Part shown: positions 24,697-35,850 of the stretch, in pieces | How the letters are laid out: every line of letters starts with the position of its first letter | Position numbering within the stretch: the stretch's first letter is position 1 | Origin: Pseudarthrobacter sp. NIBRBAC000502772 | Lineage (GTDB): Bacteria > Actinomycetota > Actinomycetes > Actinomycetales > Micrococcaceae | Direction of reading: 5' to 3' | NCBI RefSeq assembly: GCF_006517235.1 | Contig: NZ_CP041188.1 | Location: 1,302,001 to 1,366,000 of the forward strand | DNA: 64,000 nucleotides | Notes under the pieces: model-generated | The model's input: the letters and a program-made list of their open reading frames with translations, nothing else | Databases searched by the model: none | What the model was told of the DNA's origin: nothing | Made by a program: the position numbers and the translations under genes

Positions 24697-25743
24697 TCAG
24701 GCCGGCGGGACGGCCGTGCTGTTCCGGACGAGGAACTCCGTAGGGTACTCCCGGTCGGTGGCCGCTGCTGACGGTGGCGTGCCCTTGGCAGGCCGCTTCG
24801 CGCCGGCGTCGAGCGTTTCCAACAGCATGCGGGCCGCCAGGGCGCCTTGGCCGCGTGCATCCTGGTTGATGGTGGTCAGCCCGAAAACCTCGCCCAGTTC
24901 GTGCCCGTCCATGCCGATCACGGAGAGATCCTGCGGCACGCGCAGGCCGAAATCGCGGGCGGCAAGGATGGCCCCGATCGCCATCTCATCGGAGGCTGCA
25001 AAAACCGCAGTGGGCCGCCCGGCTGCGGAGGCCAGGAGATTACGGGCACACACATAGGCGCCCTGGATAGTGAAGTCCGCGGACACTACCCATTCGGGGC
25101 GGACAGCATGCCCCGCAGCCTGCATTGCTGCCTCAAAGCCAGCGCGGCGTATCCCGGGGAGTTTGAAGTCCTGGTTCAATTCGGCATCGCCGGTGATGTG
25201 TGCGATTCGCGTGTGGCCCAGCCCGAGGAGATGCTCGGTGGCTGTCCTGGCCAGGCGGGCGTCATCAATCCTGATGGTGGATGCGCCGGCCAGGGCACCG
25301 CCGATGCCGACGATCGGACGGTGGATTGCCAGGAGCTGTTTGATTTCTGACTCGCTCAGGACCAGCGCCACAGCGATGACCGCATCCAGCCGCTTGCGGA
25401 GCAGGAAATCGTTCAGGACGCTGTGGCGGCGTTCCGGCCGGTCACCCACGTTGTACAGGGTGAGGTCGTAGCCGGCGTCGAGCAAGGTGCCGGACACGCC
25501 CTCCACCACGGACGAGAAGTACCAGCGGTGGATGGACGGGACCACCAGCCCCACGTTGTGGTTACGGCCTGAAGCCAGGCTGGACGCGTGGTAGGACGGG
25601 ACGAAGCCCAGTTCGTCGGCTGCCGCCTTTGCCAGCTGGCGGCTCTTGGCCGACACATTCGCCTTGCCGCTGAGCGCCCGTGACACAGTGGCGATCGACA
25701 GCCCGGCGCGGTCGGCAACGTCCTTGATGCCCGCAGGTCCCAC
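24697..25743 (-). CDS. LacI-family transcriptional regulator
   Basis: 348-residue repressor with an N-terminal LacI helix-turn-helix (GIKDVADRAGLSIATVSRAL, residues 5-24), the hinge helix region ASSLASGRNHNVGLVVP, and a periplasmic-binding-like sensor domain with GIGGALAG, DDARLARTATEHLL, FAASDEMAIGA and MDGHELGE. It starts with GTG. The start shares its G with the stop codon of the GH13 alpha-glucosidase upstream, so the two are translationally coupled. It most likely controls that operon through the two operators at 27530-27543 and 27596-27609. The inducer is probably an alpha-glucoside or a breakdown product, inferred from the partner enzyme. Confidence 0.9.
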   Translation of the reverse strand: MGPAGIKDVADRAGLSIATVSRALSGKANVSAKSRQLAKAAADELGFVPSYHASSLASGRNHNVGLVVPSIHRWYFSSVVEGVSGTLLDAGYDLTLYNVGDRPERRHSVLNDFLLRKRLDAVIAVALVLSESEIKQLLAIHRPIVGIGGALAGASTIRIDDARLARTATEHLLGLGHTRIAHITGDAELNQDFKLPGIRRAGFEAAMQAAGHAVRPEWVVSADFTIQGAYVCARNLLASAAGRPTAVFAASDEMAIGAILAARDFGLRVPQDLSVIGMDGHELGEVFGLTTINQDARGQGALAARMLLETLDAGAKRPAKGTPPSAAATDREYPTEFLVRNSTAVPPA

Positions 25744-27497
25744 TATGCCGCGTCGCCTCCGCCAACCCGCAGCCAGGCGGTTTCCCCGGACGCCAGGAAA
25801 TGGGGTGCATCCGAGCCGGAGCCGAACTCAGAGTCAGAGCCGGCGCTGCGGACGAGGACGCTGCCTGCCGGCATCTCCAGCGGTTCGTGGTTGAGGTTCA
25901 TGAGCACCAGCGTATCGCCGTTCAGGTACGCCAGTGACGAACCGCTGCACCAGTCCTCGGCCCAAGCCAGTGACCCGCGGCCCAAACCCAGTTCGCGGCG
26001 CAGCGCCAGCATGTTCCGGTACAGGGAAAGATGCGACGACGGCGATGCGGCCTGTGCGTCCCGTGCCAGGTCCGCGAAGCTCGCCGGCAAGGGAAGCCAG
26101 GGATCCTGGCCGGAGCCAAAGCCCAGGTGCCGTTCTGTGCTGCGCCACGGGAGGGGAACCCGGCAGCCGTCGCGGCCCAGCCGGGCCCCTCCGGTGCGTG
26201 CGAACGTGGGATCCTGCCGCAGGTGCTCCGGAATATCGATGCCGTCCGGCAGCCCAAGCTCCTCACCCTGGTACAGGTAGGCGGCGCCGGGCAGTCCCAG
26301 CATAAACAGGGAGGCGGCGGCTGCACGCCGGCGGCCCAGGGCTGTATCCGGCTGCGGATCGGCCGCACCGATGCCGTCGCCATCGCGCGGACCGGACCCG
26401 TTGTAGCCAAAGCGGCTGGAATGCCGGACCACGTCGTGGTTGGAGAGCACCCAGGTGCTCGGTGCGCCCACGGCATCCAGCGCCGTGAGCGAATCGCTGA
26501 TGACGGACCGGAGCCGGTACACGTCGAGGCCGGCGTGTAAGAACGGGAAGTTGAAGGCCTGGTGCATCTGGTCTGGCCTGACCCAGTTCGCGAGCCGCGG
26601 GAGCGGATCCACGTTGGCCTCCGCACACAGAATACGGTCGGGCCCGTACTGGTCAAGAATGACGCGCCAGGCACGGTAGATGTCGTGCACAGCAGGCTGG
26701 CCGAACATCGGGGCCTCATGGCCCGGGAAGCCGTGCGAGCTGCCGCCGTCGGCCCGTCCACCCCAGGAAGGCAGGCCCGGTGCCTTGACCAGCGCGTGGG
26801 CGACATCCACCCGGAAGCCGGAAACGCCACGGTCCAGCCAGAAACGGAGCACCCGCTCAAATTCGGCGTGCACGGCCGGGTTGTCCCAGTTGAAGTCCGG
26901 CTGGGAGGAATCAAACAGGTGCAGATACCACTGGTCCGGCTGGCCGTCGGGTCCGGTGACCCGGGTCCAGGCCGGACCGCCGAAGTGGGACTGCCAGTTG
27001 TTGGGCGGTTCGTGGCCTTCATGTCCGTTGCCGTCCCGGAAAATGAACATGTCGCGCTCCGGGCTCCCTGCAGGGGAGGCGAGGGCTGCCTGGAAAGCAA
27101 CGTGCTGGTCCGAGCAGTGGTTGGGAACCAGGTCCACAATGACCCGCAACCCCAGACGGTTGGCCTCGGCAATCATGACGTCGAAGTCACCCAGGGTGCC
27201 GAAGATCGGATCCACGTCGCAGTAATCGCTGACGTCATAGCCGGCGTCGCGCTGGGGGGATTTGTAGAAGGGCGACAGCCAGACGGCGTCCACATCCAGC
27301 TCGGCCAGTTGCGGCAGTTCCGCGGTAATCCCGGCGAGATCGCCGATGCCGTCGCCGTTGAGGTCCCGGAAGGACCGCGGGTACACCTGGTAGATGACGG
27401 CGGAGCGCCACCAGCCGGGGGCATTGTCGGCATCGTGGATGAGGGTCAGCGGACCTGCCAGCGGAGCTGCGGTGGTGATCATGGAATCAACAGACAT
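25743..27497 (-). CDS. GH13 alpha-glucosidase (maltase / oligo-1,6-glucosidase type)
   Basis: Cytoplasmic alpha-glucosidase of 584 residues acting on short malto- or isomalto-oligosaccharides. Barrel motifs are WWRSAVIYQVYPRSF, the Ca-site-like DLNGDGIGDL, VDLVPNHCSD, GFRVDVAHAL (nucleophile Asp231), ILCAEANV (Glu293) and LSNHDVVRH (Asp355). There is no signal peptide. VPNH followed by Cys rather than Thr or Ser makes the alpha-1,4 versus alpha-1,6 preference uncertain. ATG at 27497 is the first codon of the operon with the LacI gene, and a perfect LacI-type palindrome lies 33 bp upstream. It could equally act on sucrose or trehalose-like substrates. The family is certain, the substrate is not. 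Confidence 0.9.
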   Translation of the reverse strand: MSVDSMITTAAPLAGPLTLIHDADNAPGWWRSAVIYQVYPRSFRDLNGDGIGDLAGITAELPQLAELDVDAVWLSPFYKSPQRDAGYDVSDYCDVDPIFGTLGDFDVMIAEANRLGLRVIVDLVPNHCSDQHVAFQAALASPAGSPERDMFIFRDGNGHEGHEPPNNWQSHFGGPAWTRVTGPDGQPDQWYLHLFDSSQPDFNWDNPAVHAEFERVLRFWLDRGVSGFRVDVAHALVKAPGLPSWGGRADGGSSHGFPGHEAPMFGQPAVHDIYRAWRVILDQYGPDRILCAEANVDPLPRLANWVRPDQMHQAFNFPFLHAGLDVYRLRSVISDSLTALDAVGAPSTWVLSNHDVVRHSSRFGYNGSGPRDGDGIGAADPQPDTALGRRRAAAASLFMLGLPGAAYLYQGEELGLPDGIDIPEHLRQDPTFARTGGARLGRDGCRVPLPWRSTERHLGFGSGQDPWLPLPASFADLARDAQAASPSSHLSLYRNMLALRRELGLGRGSLAWAEDWCSGSSLAYLNGDTLVLMNLNHEPLEMPAGSVLVRSAGSDSEFGSGSDAPHFLASGETAWLRVGGGDAA

Positions 27498-27529
27498 GCT
27501 GATCAGCTTAGTTGAGCAGCGTCATGATA

Positions 27530-27543
27530 TGGAAACGCTTCCA
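27530..27543. promoter_or_regulatory. LacI-type operator O1
   Basis: TGGAAACGCTTCCA is near-palindromic around the central CG, with GGAA/TTCC ends, in the style of LacI/GalR-family operators (consensus with central CG). It lies between the alpha-glucosidase start and the GlcD-like gene. Confidence 0.7.
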
Positions 27544-27595
27544 GCATGTATTTGCTGATGCAATTCGGTGTTCTAGGAGAAATGGGTCTGACCTG

Positions 27596-27609
27596 TGGAA
27601 ACGCTTGCA
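27596..27609. promoter_or_regulatory. LacI-type operator O2
   Basis: TGGAAACGCTTGCA differs from O1 at one position. The two centres are 66 bp apart, a distance that would allow looping or cooperative repression. Confidence 0.65.
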
Positions 27610-27693
27610 GCAGCCCGGGATTGTGACGCGTTTGCGACGTCGTGGCCCGCCCTAGACTGGGGAGAACGACAACGACGACGAACGGGAGGCTGC

Positions 27694-29064
27694 GTGGGCA
27701 GCTTGGTTGAAGGGCTGGTGGGCGCCCTCGGGTCAGGGCAGGTCAGTACCGAAGAGGAGCTGCTCGCGAGGTATGCCGTGGACCAGGCCCCCATCACGGA
27801 TTTCCAGCTCCCCGAAGCGGTGGTCTTCGCCGGGTCTGTGGCGGACGTGCAGGCCGTGGTCAGGCTGTGTGCGGCCCTCAACGTCGCCGTCGTGGCCCGC
27901 GGAGCCGGAACAGGCGTTTCCGGGGGCGCGCACGCGAGCAGGAACTGCGTAGTCCTGTCCCTGGAACGGATGAACCGCATTCTTGACCTCAACCCTGACG
28001 ACGAGACCGCCGTCGTCGAACCCGGCGTGGTCAACGCCGCCCTCAACGAGGCCGCCGCAGTGCATGGCCTGATGTACGCGCCGGATCCGGCAAGCTTCCG
28101 TTCCTCCACGATCGGCGGCAACGTTGCCACGAATGCCGGGGGACTGCGCTGCGCCAAGTACGGCGTCACCCGCGACTCGGTGCTGGGGTTGGATGTTGTC
28201 CTGGCCGACGGGTCCCTCATCCACACCGGCCACCAGACATTCAAAGGCGTGGCGGGCTACGACCTCACGGGCCTGTTTGTTGGTTCCGAGGGCACTCTGG
28301 GGATCGTGGTGGGGGCAACCGTCCGGCTCAAGTACCTGCCCCGTGACGTGCACACCATCGCCGCGTTCTACCCGGACTTCAGGCAGGCCGCTGCCGGCGT
28401 CCTGGCGGTGGGCCGGGCCCGCGTGCAGCCGGCCATCATGGAACTGCTCGACGGCGGGACGCTGGCCCAGCTGGACGAACTCCACGGCTCCGACCTGAGC
28501 TCCCGCGGCCGTTCGCTGCTCCTGATCCAGACCGACGGGTTCGGGGCAGCGGCGGAGGCCGACGTCGTGCGTTCCGTCCTAGCCGCCGGCGGGGCAACGG
28601 TGAGCACGGAATCCACGGCAGAAGCCGAGCAGCTCGTGGAGCTCCGCCGGAACAGCCGTGGCGTGGAAGTGGATGACGAATACCGTGTGGGCGAGGACGT
28701 GGCCGTGCCGCGCTCACGCCTGGTGGATTACGTGGCGGCGTTGGAAGACCTCGCGGCAACACATGGTGTGAGCCTGAAGGTGGTGGCGCACGCGGGCGAC
28801 GGCAACCTGCACCCCACGTTCTGGATCGACCGCCAGGACAGCGCGGTGGATGCTGACGCCATGGCCCGGCTGAATCTTGCCCTGGATGCCTCCATCGAGG
28901 CTGCGCTCGAAATGGGTGGCACCATCACGGGCGAGCACGGGATCGGGCAGTACAAACTGCGCTGGCTGGGCCTGGAGCAGGCGGAACCCGTCAGGGAGCT
29001 CCAGCGCAGGATCAAGGAACTCTTTGACCCGGCCGGCATCCTGAACCCGGGCAAGGCCATCTAA
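27694..29064 (+). CDS. FAD-linked oxidase, GlcD/D-lactate dehydrogenase type
   Basis: 456-residue flavoprotein that oxidises a 2-hydroxyacid (glycolate or D-lactate in studied relatives). The N-terminal PCMH FAD-binding domain contains VVARGAGTGVSGGAH, STIGGNVATNAGG and KGVAGYDLTGLFVGSEGTLG. The C-terminal FAD-linked oxidase domain ends with VVAHAGDGNLHP, ITGEHGIGQYK and the usual DPAGILNPGK. GTG at 27694 was chosen because GGGAGG at 27684-27689 precedes it. The frame extends upstream to 27595, but that part overlaps operator O2 and has no homology. The gene is divergent from the alpha-glucosidase and O2 lies in its upstream region, so LacI could affect it too. No GlcE/GlcF partners are nearby. 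Confidence 0.88.
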   Translation: MGSLVEGLVGALGSGQVSTEEELLARYAVDQAPITDFQLPEAVVFAGSVADVQAVVRLCAALNVAVVARGAGTGVSGGAHASRNCVVLSLERMNRILDLNPDDETAVVEPGVVNAALNEAAAVHGLMYAPDPASFRSSTIGGNVATNAGGLRCAKYGVTRDSVLGLDVVLADGSLIHTGHQTFKGVAGYDLTGLFVGSEGTLGIVVGATVRLKYLPRDVHTIAAFYPDFRQAAAGVLAVGRARVQPAIMELLDGGTLAQLDELHGSDLSSRGRSLLLIQTDGFGAAAEADVVRSVLAAGGATVSTESTAEAEQLVELRRNSRGVEVDDEYRVGEDVAVPRSRLVDYVAALEDLAATHGVSLKVVAHAGDGNLHPTFWIDRQDSAVDADAMARLNLALDASIEAALEMGGTITGEHGIGQYKLRWLGLEQAEPVRELQRRIKELFDPAGILNPGKAI

Positions 29065-29136
29065 AGTCCGCTACCTAGTTGGGGGTGTTAACACAGCCGT
29101 GCTGCCACCGCGGCCCGGCAGCGGCTCCCGGTCCGG

Positions 29137-30558
29137 TCAGTCGTCGACGTCGGGGTACTCTTCGATGGATTCGTCGGCACCATAGCGGGAGGACTCCTCG
29201 GTTTCCACTTCGAGGATCTTCAGCATCGCAGTATCCGGGTTGAGCATGATGGCGGCCTCGTCCCGGCGGTGGCGCAGGACGGACTCGATGTAGGACTGCA
29301 CTGCCTCGGCAAGCGGAATGTGGCGGGCCTGCTCCTCGGACATGTACCAGCGGTGCTCCAGCACCTCGTGGACCGCCTCCGCCGGCTCCAGCTTGCGGGA
29401 CAGGTCGCGGGGGATCGAACGCACGATGGGTTCGAAGACCTGGCTGACCCAGAGGTGCGCGCTGTATTCCTCGTCCATCCCCGGGTTGTTGTCCGCCCGG
29501 AAGGAGTCCATGTCATTGAGCAGGCGCCGCGCCTGGTTCTCCTGGGCGTCCAGTCCGGTCAGGCGCAGCAGCCGGCGCTGGTGGTGTCCGGCGTCGACCA
29601 CCTTGGGCTGGAGCTGGATGGTGGAACCGTTCTGGGTGGTCTTGATGGCGTATTCCTCGACGTCGAACCCCAGCTCGTTGAGCTTCCGGATCCGGGCGGC
29701 CACGCGCCAGCGTTCGCCGATTTCGAAGGATTCCTTCTCGGTCAGTTCCGTCCACAGGCGCCGGTAGCTCTCCATGATGAGTTCGCTGGTGGCCACCGGG
29801 TCCACCTTTTCCTCGATCAGGCCGCCGTCCAGGAGGTCCATCAGCTCGCCGGCGATGTTGACCCGGGCAATCTCGAGATCGTACTCGCGCTGGCCGGTGG
29901 AAAGATCGGGATACAGCTCGCCGGTTTCGGCGTCCACCAGGTAGGCGGCGAACGCGCCCGCGTCACGGCGGAAGAGCGTATTGGAGAGGGAGACGTCGCC
30001 CCAGTAGAAGCCGATGAGGTGCAGCCGGACCATCAGCAGGGCCTGGGCGTCGATGAGCCTGGTCAGTGTGTCCTTGCGCAGCATCTGCGAGAACAGGGCC
30101 CGGTACGGCATGGAGAATTTCAGGTGGCGGGTGACCAGGACGGGGTTCAAGGGCCGCCCATCCAGGGTGGTCCGGCCGGTGATGACAGCAACGGGGACAA
30201 CGCACGGGACGTCCAGGCGGGCCAGCTTGCGGAGCATATGGTACTCGTGGCGGGCCACATGCTCGGACGTTTCCTTGATGGCGATGACGGAGCCGCCCAG
30301 GTGCGCGAAACGCACAATGTGCCGCGAGATGCCGCGGGGGAGCGCTGCCAGGTTCTCGGCCGGCCAGTCCTCCAGGGCGATGTGCCAGGGCAGGTCCAGG
30401 AGTTCGGGATCCGCGGACGCCGCCGTGATGTTCAGCGAGCTGGAAGCGGCAAGGACCTTGTCATCCTTGGCGCTCGCTGCCTCGAAGCGCGGAAGTTTGC
30501 CGACCTGCGCGTAGTCCGTGGGCTCGTCGTGCCACTGTGCACTGTTTTCGTCGGTCAT
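29137..30558 (-). CDS. DUF4032 domain-containing protein
   Basis: 473-residue actinobacterial protein of unknown function. The first half resembles a small protein-kinase-like or LPS-kinase-like fold: AIKETSEHVARHEYHML looks like a beta3/alphaC segment, RLHLIGFYWGDVSLSNTLF a catalytic-loop equivalent (G-D-x-S-x-x-N) and AYLVDAETGEL a DxE metal site. The second half (from about residue 300) is the DUF4032-specific part, with MDEEYSAHLWVSQVFEPIVR and EVLEHRWYMSEEQ. No membrane segment or signal peptide is seen. The gene lies downstream of the ABC ATPase on the same strand but behind a terminator-like hairpin. Kinase activity is only an inference from motif layout. Confidence 0.85.
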   Translation of the reverse strand: MTDENSAQWHDEPTDYAQVGKLPRFEAASAKDDKVLAASSSLNITAASADPELLDLPWHIALEDWPAENLAALPRGISRHIVRFAHLGGSVIAIKETSEHVARHEYHMLRKLARLDVPCVVPVAVITGRTTLDGRPLNPVLVTRHLKFSMPYRALFSQMLRKDTLTRLIDAQALLMVRLHLIGFYWGDVSLSNTLFRRDAGAFAAYLVDAETGELYPDLSTGQREYDLEIARVNIAGELMDLLDGGLIEEKVDPVATSELIMESYRRLWTELTEKESFEIGERWRVAARIRKLNELGFDVEEYAIKTTQNGSTIQLQPKVVDAGHHQRRLLRLTGLDAQENQARRLLNDMDSFRADNNPGMDEEYSAHLWVSQVFEPIVRSIPRDLSRKLEPAEAVHEVLEHRWYMSEEQARHIPLAEAVQSYIESVLRHRRDEAAIMLNPDTAMLKILEVETEESSRYGADESIEEYPDVDD

Positions 30559-30611
30559 GGATCAATTCTTTCGTACAGAGGGGCGGCTGGCCTAAACCTC
30601 GGGCTTAAACG

Positions 30612-30649
30612 CCGACGGCGGCCCGTCCAGTCAGGAGGGCCGCCGTCGG
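30612..30649 (-). terminator. Terminator-like stem-loop after the ABC ATPase gene
   Basis: CCGACGGCGGCCC (30612-30624) and GGGCCGCCGTCGG (30637-30649) form a perfect 13-bp stem. There is no long T-run on either strand. It separates the ATPase gene from the DUF4032 gene. Confidence 0.65.
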
Positions 30650-30654
30650 TTAGA

Positions 30655-30669
30655 TCTCGACAGGCTCGA
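30655..30669. repeat. Second copy of the TCTCGACAGGCTCGA repeat
   Basis: This 15-bp core is the exact reverse complement of 3228-3242. It lies between the terminator-like hairpin and the end of the ATPase gene. Confidence 0.5.
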
Positions 30670-30682
30670 TCATCGGTGGGGA

Positions 30683-31765
<1,083 letters not shown>

Positions 31766-31837
31766 AGTTATCAATCCCTTCACCGGCAGGTACGTGCCGG
31801 ACGATCCGTTGTGAATGGTTCATGTAATTCAGTTATC

Positions 31838-31881
31838 CACGGCATTGCAGCCGTGTACTCCCCGGCCGAAGCCGAGGAGTA
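31838..31881 (-). ncRNA. Structured 5' leader with two adjacent hairpins (possible msiK RNA motif)
   Basis: Read on the minus strand, TACTCC..GGAGTA (31856-31881, with an inner CGGC/GCCG pairing) and CACGGC..GCCGTG (31838-31855) form two hairpins back to back. They lie about 73 bp upstream of the ATPase start codon. A published RNA motif named msiK, made of two hairpins, occurs in actinobacterial 5' UTRs of exactly this gene family. Assignment rests on position and architecture, since the covariance model could not be run. Confidence 0.5.
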
Positions 31882-31999
31882 TCACGTGACGCCGCACGGT
31901 TCCTGTGCGCCACATCACAACCAAGAGTATGTCAGACGATTGGCGTTTTGGTGCAAATGTTACGGAGGTCACATGTGAGGTTGGACATGTCCCCGAGGT

Positions 32000-32819
32000 T
32001 CAGTCACTGCCGGGCTCTTCTTCGGCCACCACCAGGCTCCGTTCCTGCAGGAGCGCTTCGAGCAGTTCTGCCACGTGGGCCGGTGCTTCCACCCGGAACT
32101 CGGCCTGGGTGAAGTCCAGGCCCACCTTGACGCCCACATCGCCGGTTTCCAGGCGCGCCAGGGCGTCCTCGTCCGTGACGTCGTCGCCGGCAAAGAGGAC
32201 CGCAGTGGCCCCGGTGATCTGGCGCAGGAACGTCAGGCCCTCACCTTTGGAGGCGTTAACCACCGAAGTTTCCAGGACCCGTTTGCCGTTCTTCAGGAAA
32301 ACGCCTTTGCGGTCCTGGAGAACGGAACGGGCCGCAGCCACCGCGTCCTCGGCAACATCGTCCGTGGCCAGCCGGGTATGCAGGACTACGCCTGCGGGCT
32401 TGTCTTCGAGGAGCGTGCCAGGTGCCTGCTCAACGATCTCCTCCAGGACGCCTCGGACTTCGGCCAGCAGCTGGCGCTGGGCCTCGTCCAGCGTCAGCTC
32501 CGTGGAGCCGGGGCCCAGCCACGCCTCGGCGCCATGGCTGCCGATCAGCAACGTGTCCACCGGGGGCGAGGCGACCGCGCGCAGGCTGGCGAGGGCCCTG
32601 CCTGAGAGGAGTGCCGTCGTCGTGCGTGGAAGGGCGGCGAGCCCGGCGAAGGCGGCGGCCGAGCGCGGAAGCGGGCGGGCGTCGTCGGCGCGGTCAACCA
32701 GCGGGGAAATGGTGCCGTCGAAATCCATGGCCACCAGCAGGTGTTCCGTCTGGGCGATGCGCCGAGCGGCCTGCCGGAGTTCAGGGGACAAGGTGAGCGG
32801 GCCCTTGGCGGGCCGGGCG

Positions 32820-32830
<11 letters not shown>
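32000..32830 (-). CDS. otsB: Trehalose-6-phosphate phosphatase
   Basis: HAD-superfamily phosphatase that removes phosphate from trehalose-6-phosphate made by OtsA. With ATG at 32830 it has 276 residues. HAD motif I is AMDFDGTISPL (nucleophile Asp36, acid/base Asp38), motif II is in TALLSGR, and motifs III/IV are in NASKGEGL and FAGDDVTDEDAL. The ATG start overlaps the 3' end of otsA by 11 bases, indicating coupled translation. A TTG nine bases further upstream is an alternative. The gene supplies trehalose, the substrate of TreS in the GlgE block about 20 kb away. Family and role are firm. Confidence 0.94.
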
Positions 32831-34322
<1,492 letters not shown>

Positions 34323-34501
34323 TGCGGCCCCCTGGGGTTGCTTGTGCCTTTAAGCCACCTTAATAGGATGGAATCTTCGGGGCCATTCGTCCGTTGGTTA
34401 TTCGGGCGGAATAGTTGAAAGCGCAAGCTCTCAGGTTTGTCCCCTAAAATGGTGGAGTCGCCACAGAGTGGTCCCCCTATGTCGATCGACCCAAGGAACA
34501 C

Positions 34502-35392
34502 ATGAGCCCCGCAAATGAAATACGTAAGTCCAAGGCTGAGCGAACCTCGGAGGCGCGCGAGAAGGCACGCCTGATCCGTGAGGCGCAGCTGGCGAAGGAC
34601 AAGCGCAACAAGCTGCTGATCGGCTGGGGCATTGTGGTGGCCGTGGTGGCCATCCTTGTGGTGGTGGGGCTGGTGGTGACCACAACGATGCGGCAGAACG
34701 CCCCGATCGCTGACCAGGGGCCGACGCCGGCCAACGGTAACGTCAACGGTGGCATCACCTTGCTGGCCAATACCGACGTCGCGAAGCTGGAAGCAGCCAC
34801 CGTGGACGCAGCCTCCGTGGGGGAGCCCCCGAAAACCGCGCCGGCTGAAGTGGTTGCCCCCGGTGCCGAAGCTGAGGCAGGAAAGCCGGTCAAGGTGGTC
34901 CTGTACGTTGACTTCATCTGCCCGGTTTGCAAGAACTTCGAGGCACAGTACAACGAGCAGCTGACGACGCTGCGCAACGAGGGCAAGATCACGGTGGAAT
35001 ACCGGGCGCTCGGGTTCCTGGACAACAGGTCCTCCACGAACTACTCCTCCCGTGCAGCCAACGCCGCCGCGTGTGTTGTGAATGAGTCTCCGGAGAAGTA
35101 CGCAGAGTTTGTGGACTCGCTGTTCGCCAACCAGCCTGCCGAAGGTACCGCCGGTCTTTCCGACGACAGGCTCAAGACCATGGCCACGGACATCGGCGCC
35201 AAGAACATTGACACGTGCATCGACGAGAAGACCTACCGTCCGTACGTGAAGTTCACAACCAAGCAGGCCGCGGCGATCGGCGTCACCGGCACACCCTCGG
35301 TGTTTGTGGACGGCCAGCAGTGGGGCAAGGGTGCCAGCGCGCAGACCCCGTTCCCTGACTTCCTGCAGGCAGCGATCACCGCGAAGGGCTAG
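34502..35392 (+). CDS. Membrane-anchored DsbA-like thioredoxin-fold protein
   Basis: 296-residue extracytoplasmic thiol oxidoreductase. The N terminus (1-36) is highly charged and cytoplasmic. One membrane helix follows at about 37-61, then a linker and a DsbA_2/thioredoxin_4 domain. The active site is DFICPVCKNFE with Cys140 and Cys143. The cis-proline loop is GVTGTPSVFVDGQQW. Such proteins form or isomerise disulfides in exported proteins of actinobacteria. Two more cysteines (CVV and DTCIDE) probably form the structural disulfide seen in the family. ATG at 34502 has AAGGA upstream. A strong terminator follows at 35406, so it is a single-gene unit. Confidence 0.9.
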   Translation: MSPANEIRKSKAERTSEAREKARLIREAQLAKDKRNKLLIGWGIVVAVVAILVVVGLVVTTTMRQNAPIADQGPTPANGNVNGGITLLANTDVAKLEAATVDAASVGEPPKTAPAEVVAPGAEAEAGKPVKVVLYVDFICPVCKNFEAQYNEQLTTLRNEGKITVEYRALGFLDNRSSTNYSSRAANAAACVVNESPEKYAEFVDSLFANQPAEGTAGLSDDRLKTMATDIGAKNIDTCIDEKTYRPYVKFTTKQAAAIGVTGTPSVFVDGQQWGKGASAQTPFPDFLQAAITAKG

Positions 35393-35405
35393 TCCTTCCA
35401 CCCAG

Positions 35406-35450
35406 AGGACCTGCTTCCGGATCACTTCCGGAAGCAGGTCCTTAATTTTT
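35406..35450 (+). terminator. Rho-independent terminator
   Basis: AGGACCTGCTTCCGG pairs with CCGGAAGCAGGTCCT (ending 35442), with TTAATTTTT after it. It ends the DsbA-like gene. Confidence 0.88.
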
Positions 35451-35541
35451 GCCCTGGTTCGCCCTGGCCGGCGTTTTTACGAGCGGGCGGACTTGGGCTA
35501 ACCTTATCTAGCGCCGTTGCGGCGCACGCCCCCTGGGGCGC

Positions 35542-35615
35542 GCCTCCTTAGCTCAGTTGGCCAGAGCACCGCTCTTGTAAAGCGGGGGTCGTCGGTTCGA
35601 ATCCGACAGGAGGCT
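35542..35615 (+). tRNA. tRNA-Thr (anticodon TGT)
   Basis: 74-nt cloverleaf. The acceptor GCCTCCT pairs with AGGAGGC. The D arm is GCTCAGTTGGCCAGAGC. The anticodon stem CCGCT/AGCGG encloses loop CTTGTAA with anticodon TGT (35576-35578). The T arm GTCGGTTCGAATCCGAC contains the invariant TTCGAAT. CCA is not encoded. It reads ACA (and by wobble ACG) threonine codons. Decayed gene fragments begin 24 bp downstream. Confidence 0.96.
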
Positions 35616-35638
35616 CCGATTGTGTCTCTGCCGCAGGT

Positions 35639-35842
35639 TCAGGCTTGAGGGCGCGTATCCAGCGGTGCGCTGCCGCCGACCTCCATCGCCTCATGGATCT
35701 GCAGGGCAAACCAGAGCTGGGCCATGGTTGACGTTTCGGTCACGTCCATCCCTATCAGCTCACTGATCTTACGGATCCGGTAAATGATGGTCTGCCGGTG
35801 CGCGAACAGGGCGGTTGCCGTCTTCTGCCAGGACCGTTGCAT
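35639..35842 (-). pseudogene. PucR/CdaR-family regulator, C-terminal remnant
   Basis: 67 codons that match only the C-terminal helix-turn-helix of PucR-type regulators: WQKTATALFAHRQTIIYRIR followed by KISELIGMDV and the closing helix LWFALQIHEAM. In whole proteins this module follows 350-450 residues of sensor and GGDEF-like sequence, all missing here. Upstream, the frame gives way to agmatinase sequence on the opposite strand. Such regulators often stand next to agmatinase or purine catabolism genes, so the fragment and its neighbour are probably the two ends left by one deletion. Confidence 0.72.
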
Positions 35843-35850
35843 GTCTGCAC

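Noticed and set aside
27595..27693. Earlier start for the GlcD-like oxidase
   Set aside because: The segment contains operator O2 and no homology; GTG 27694 has a good Shine-Dalgarno.
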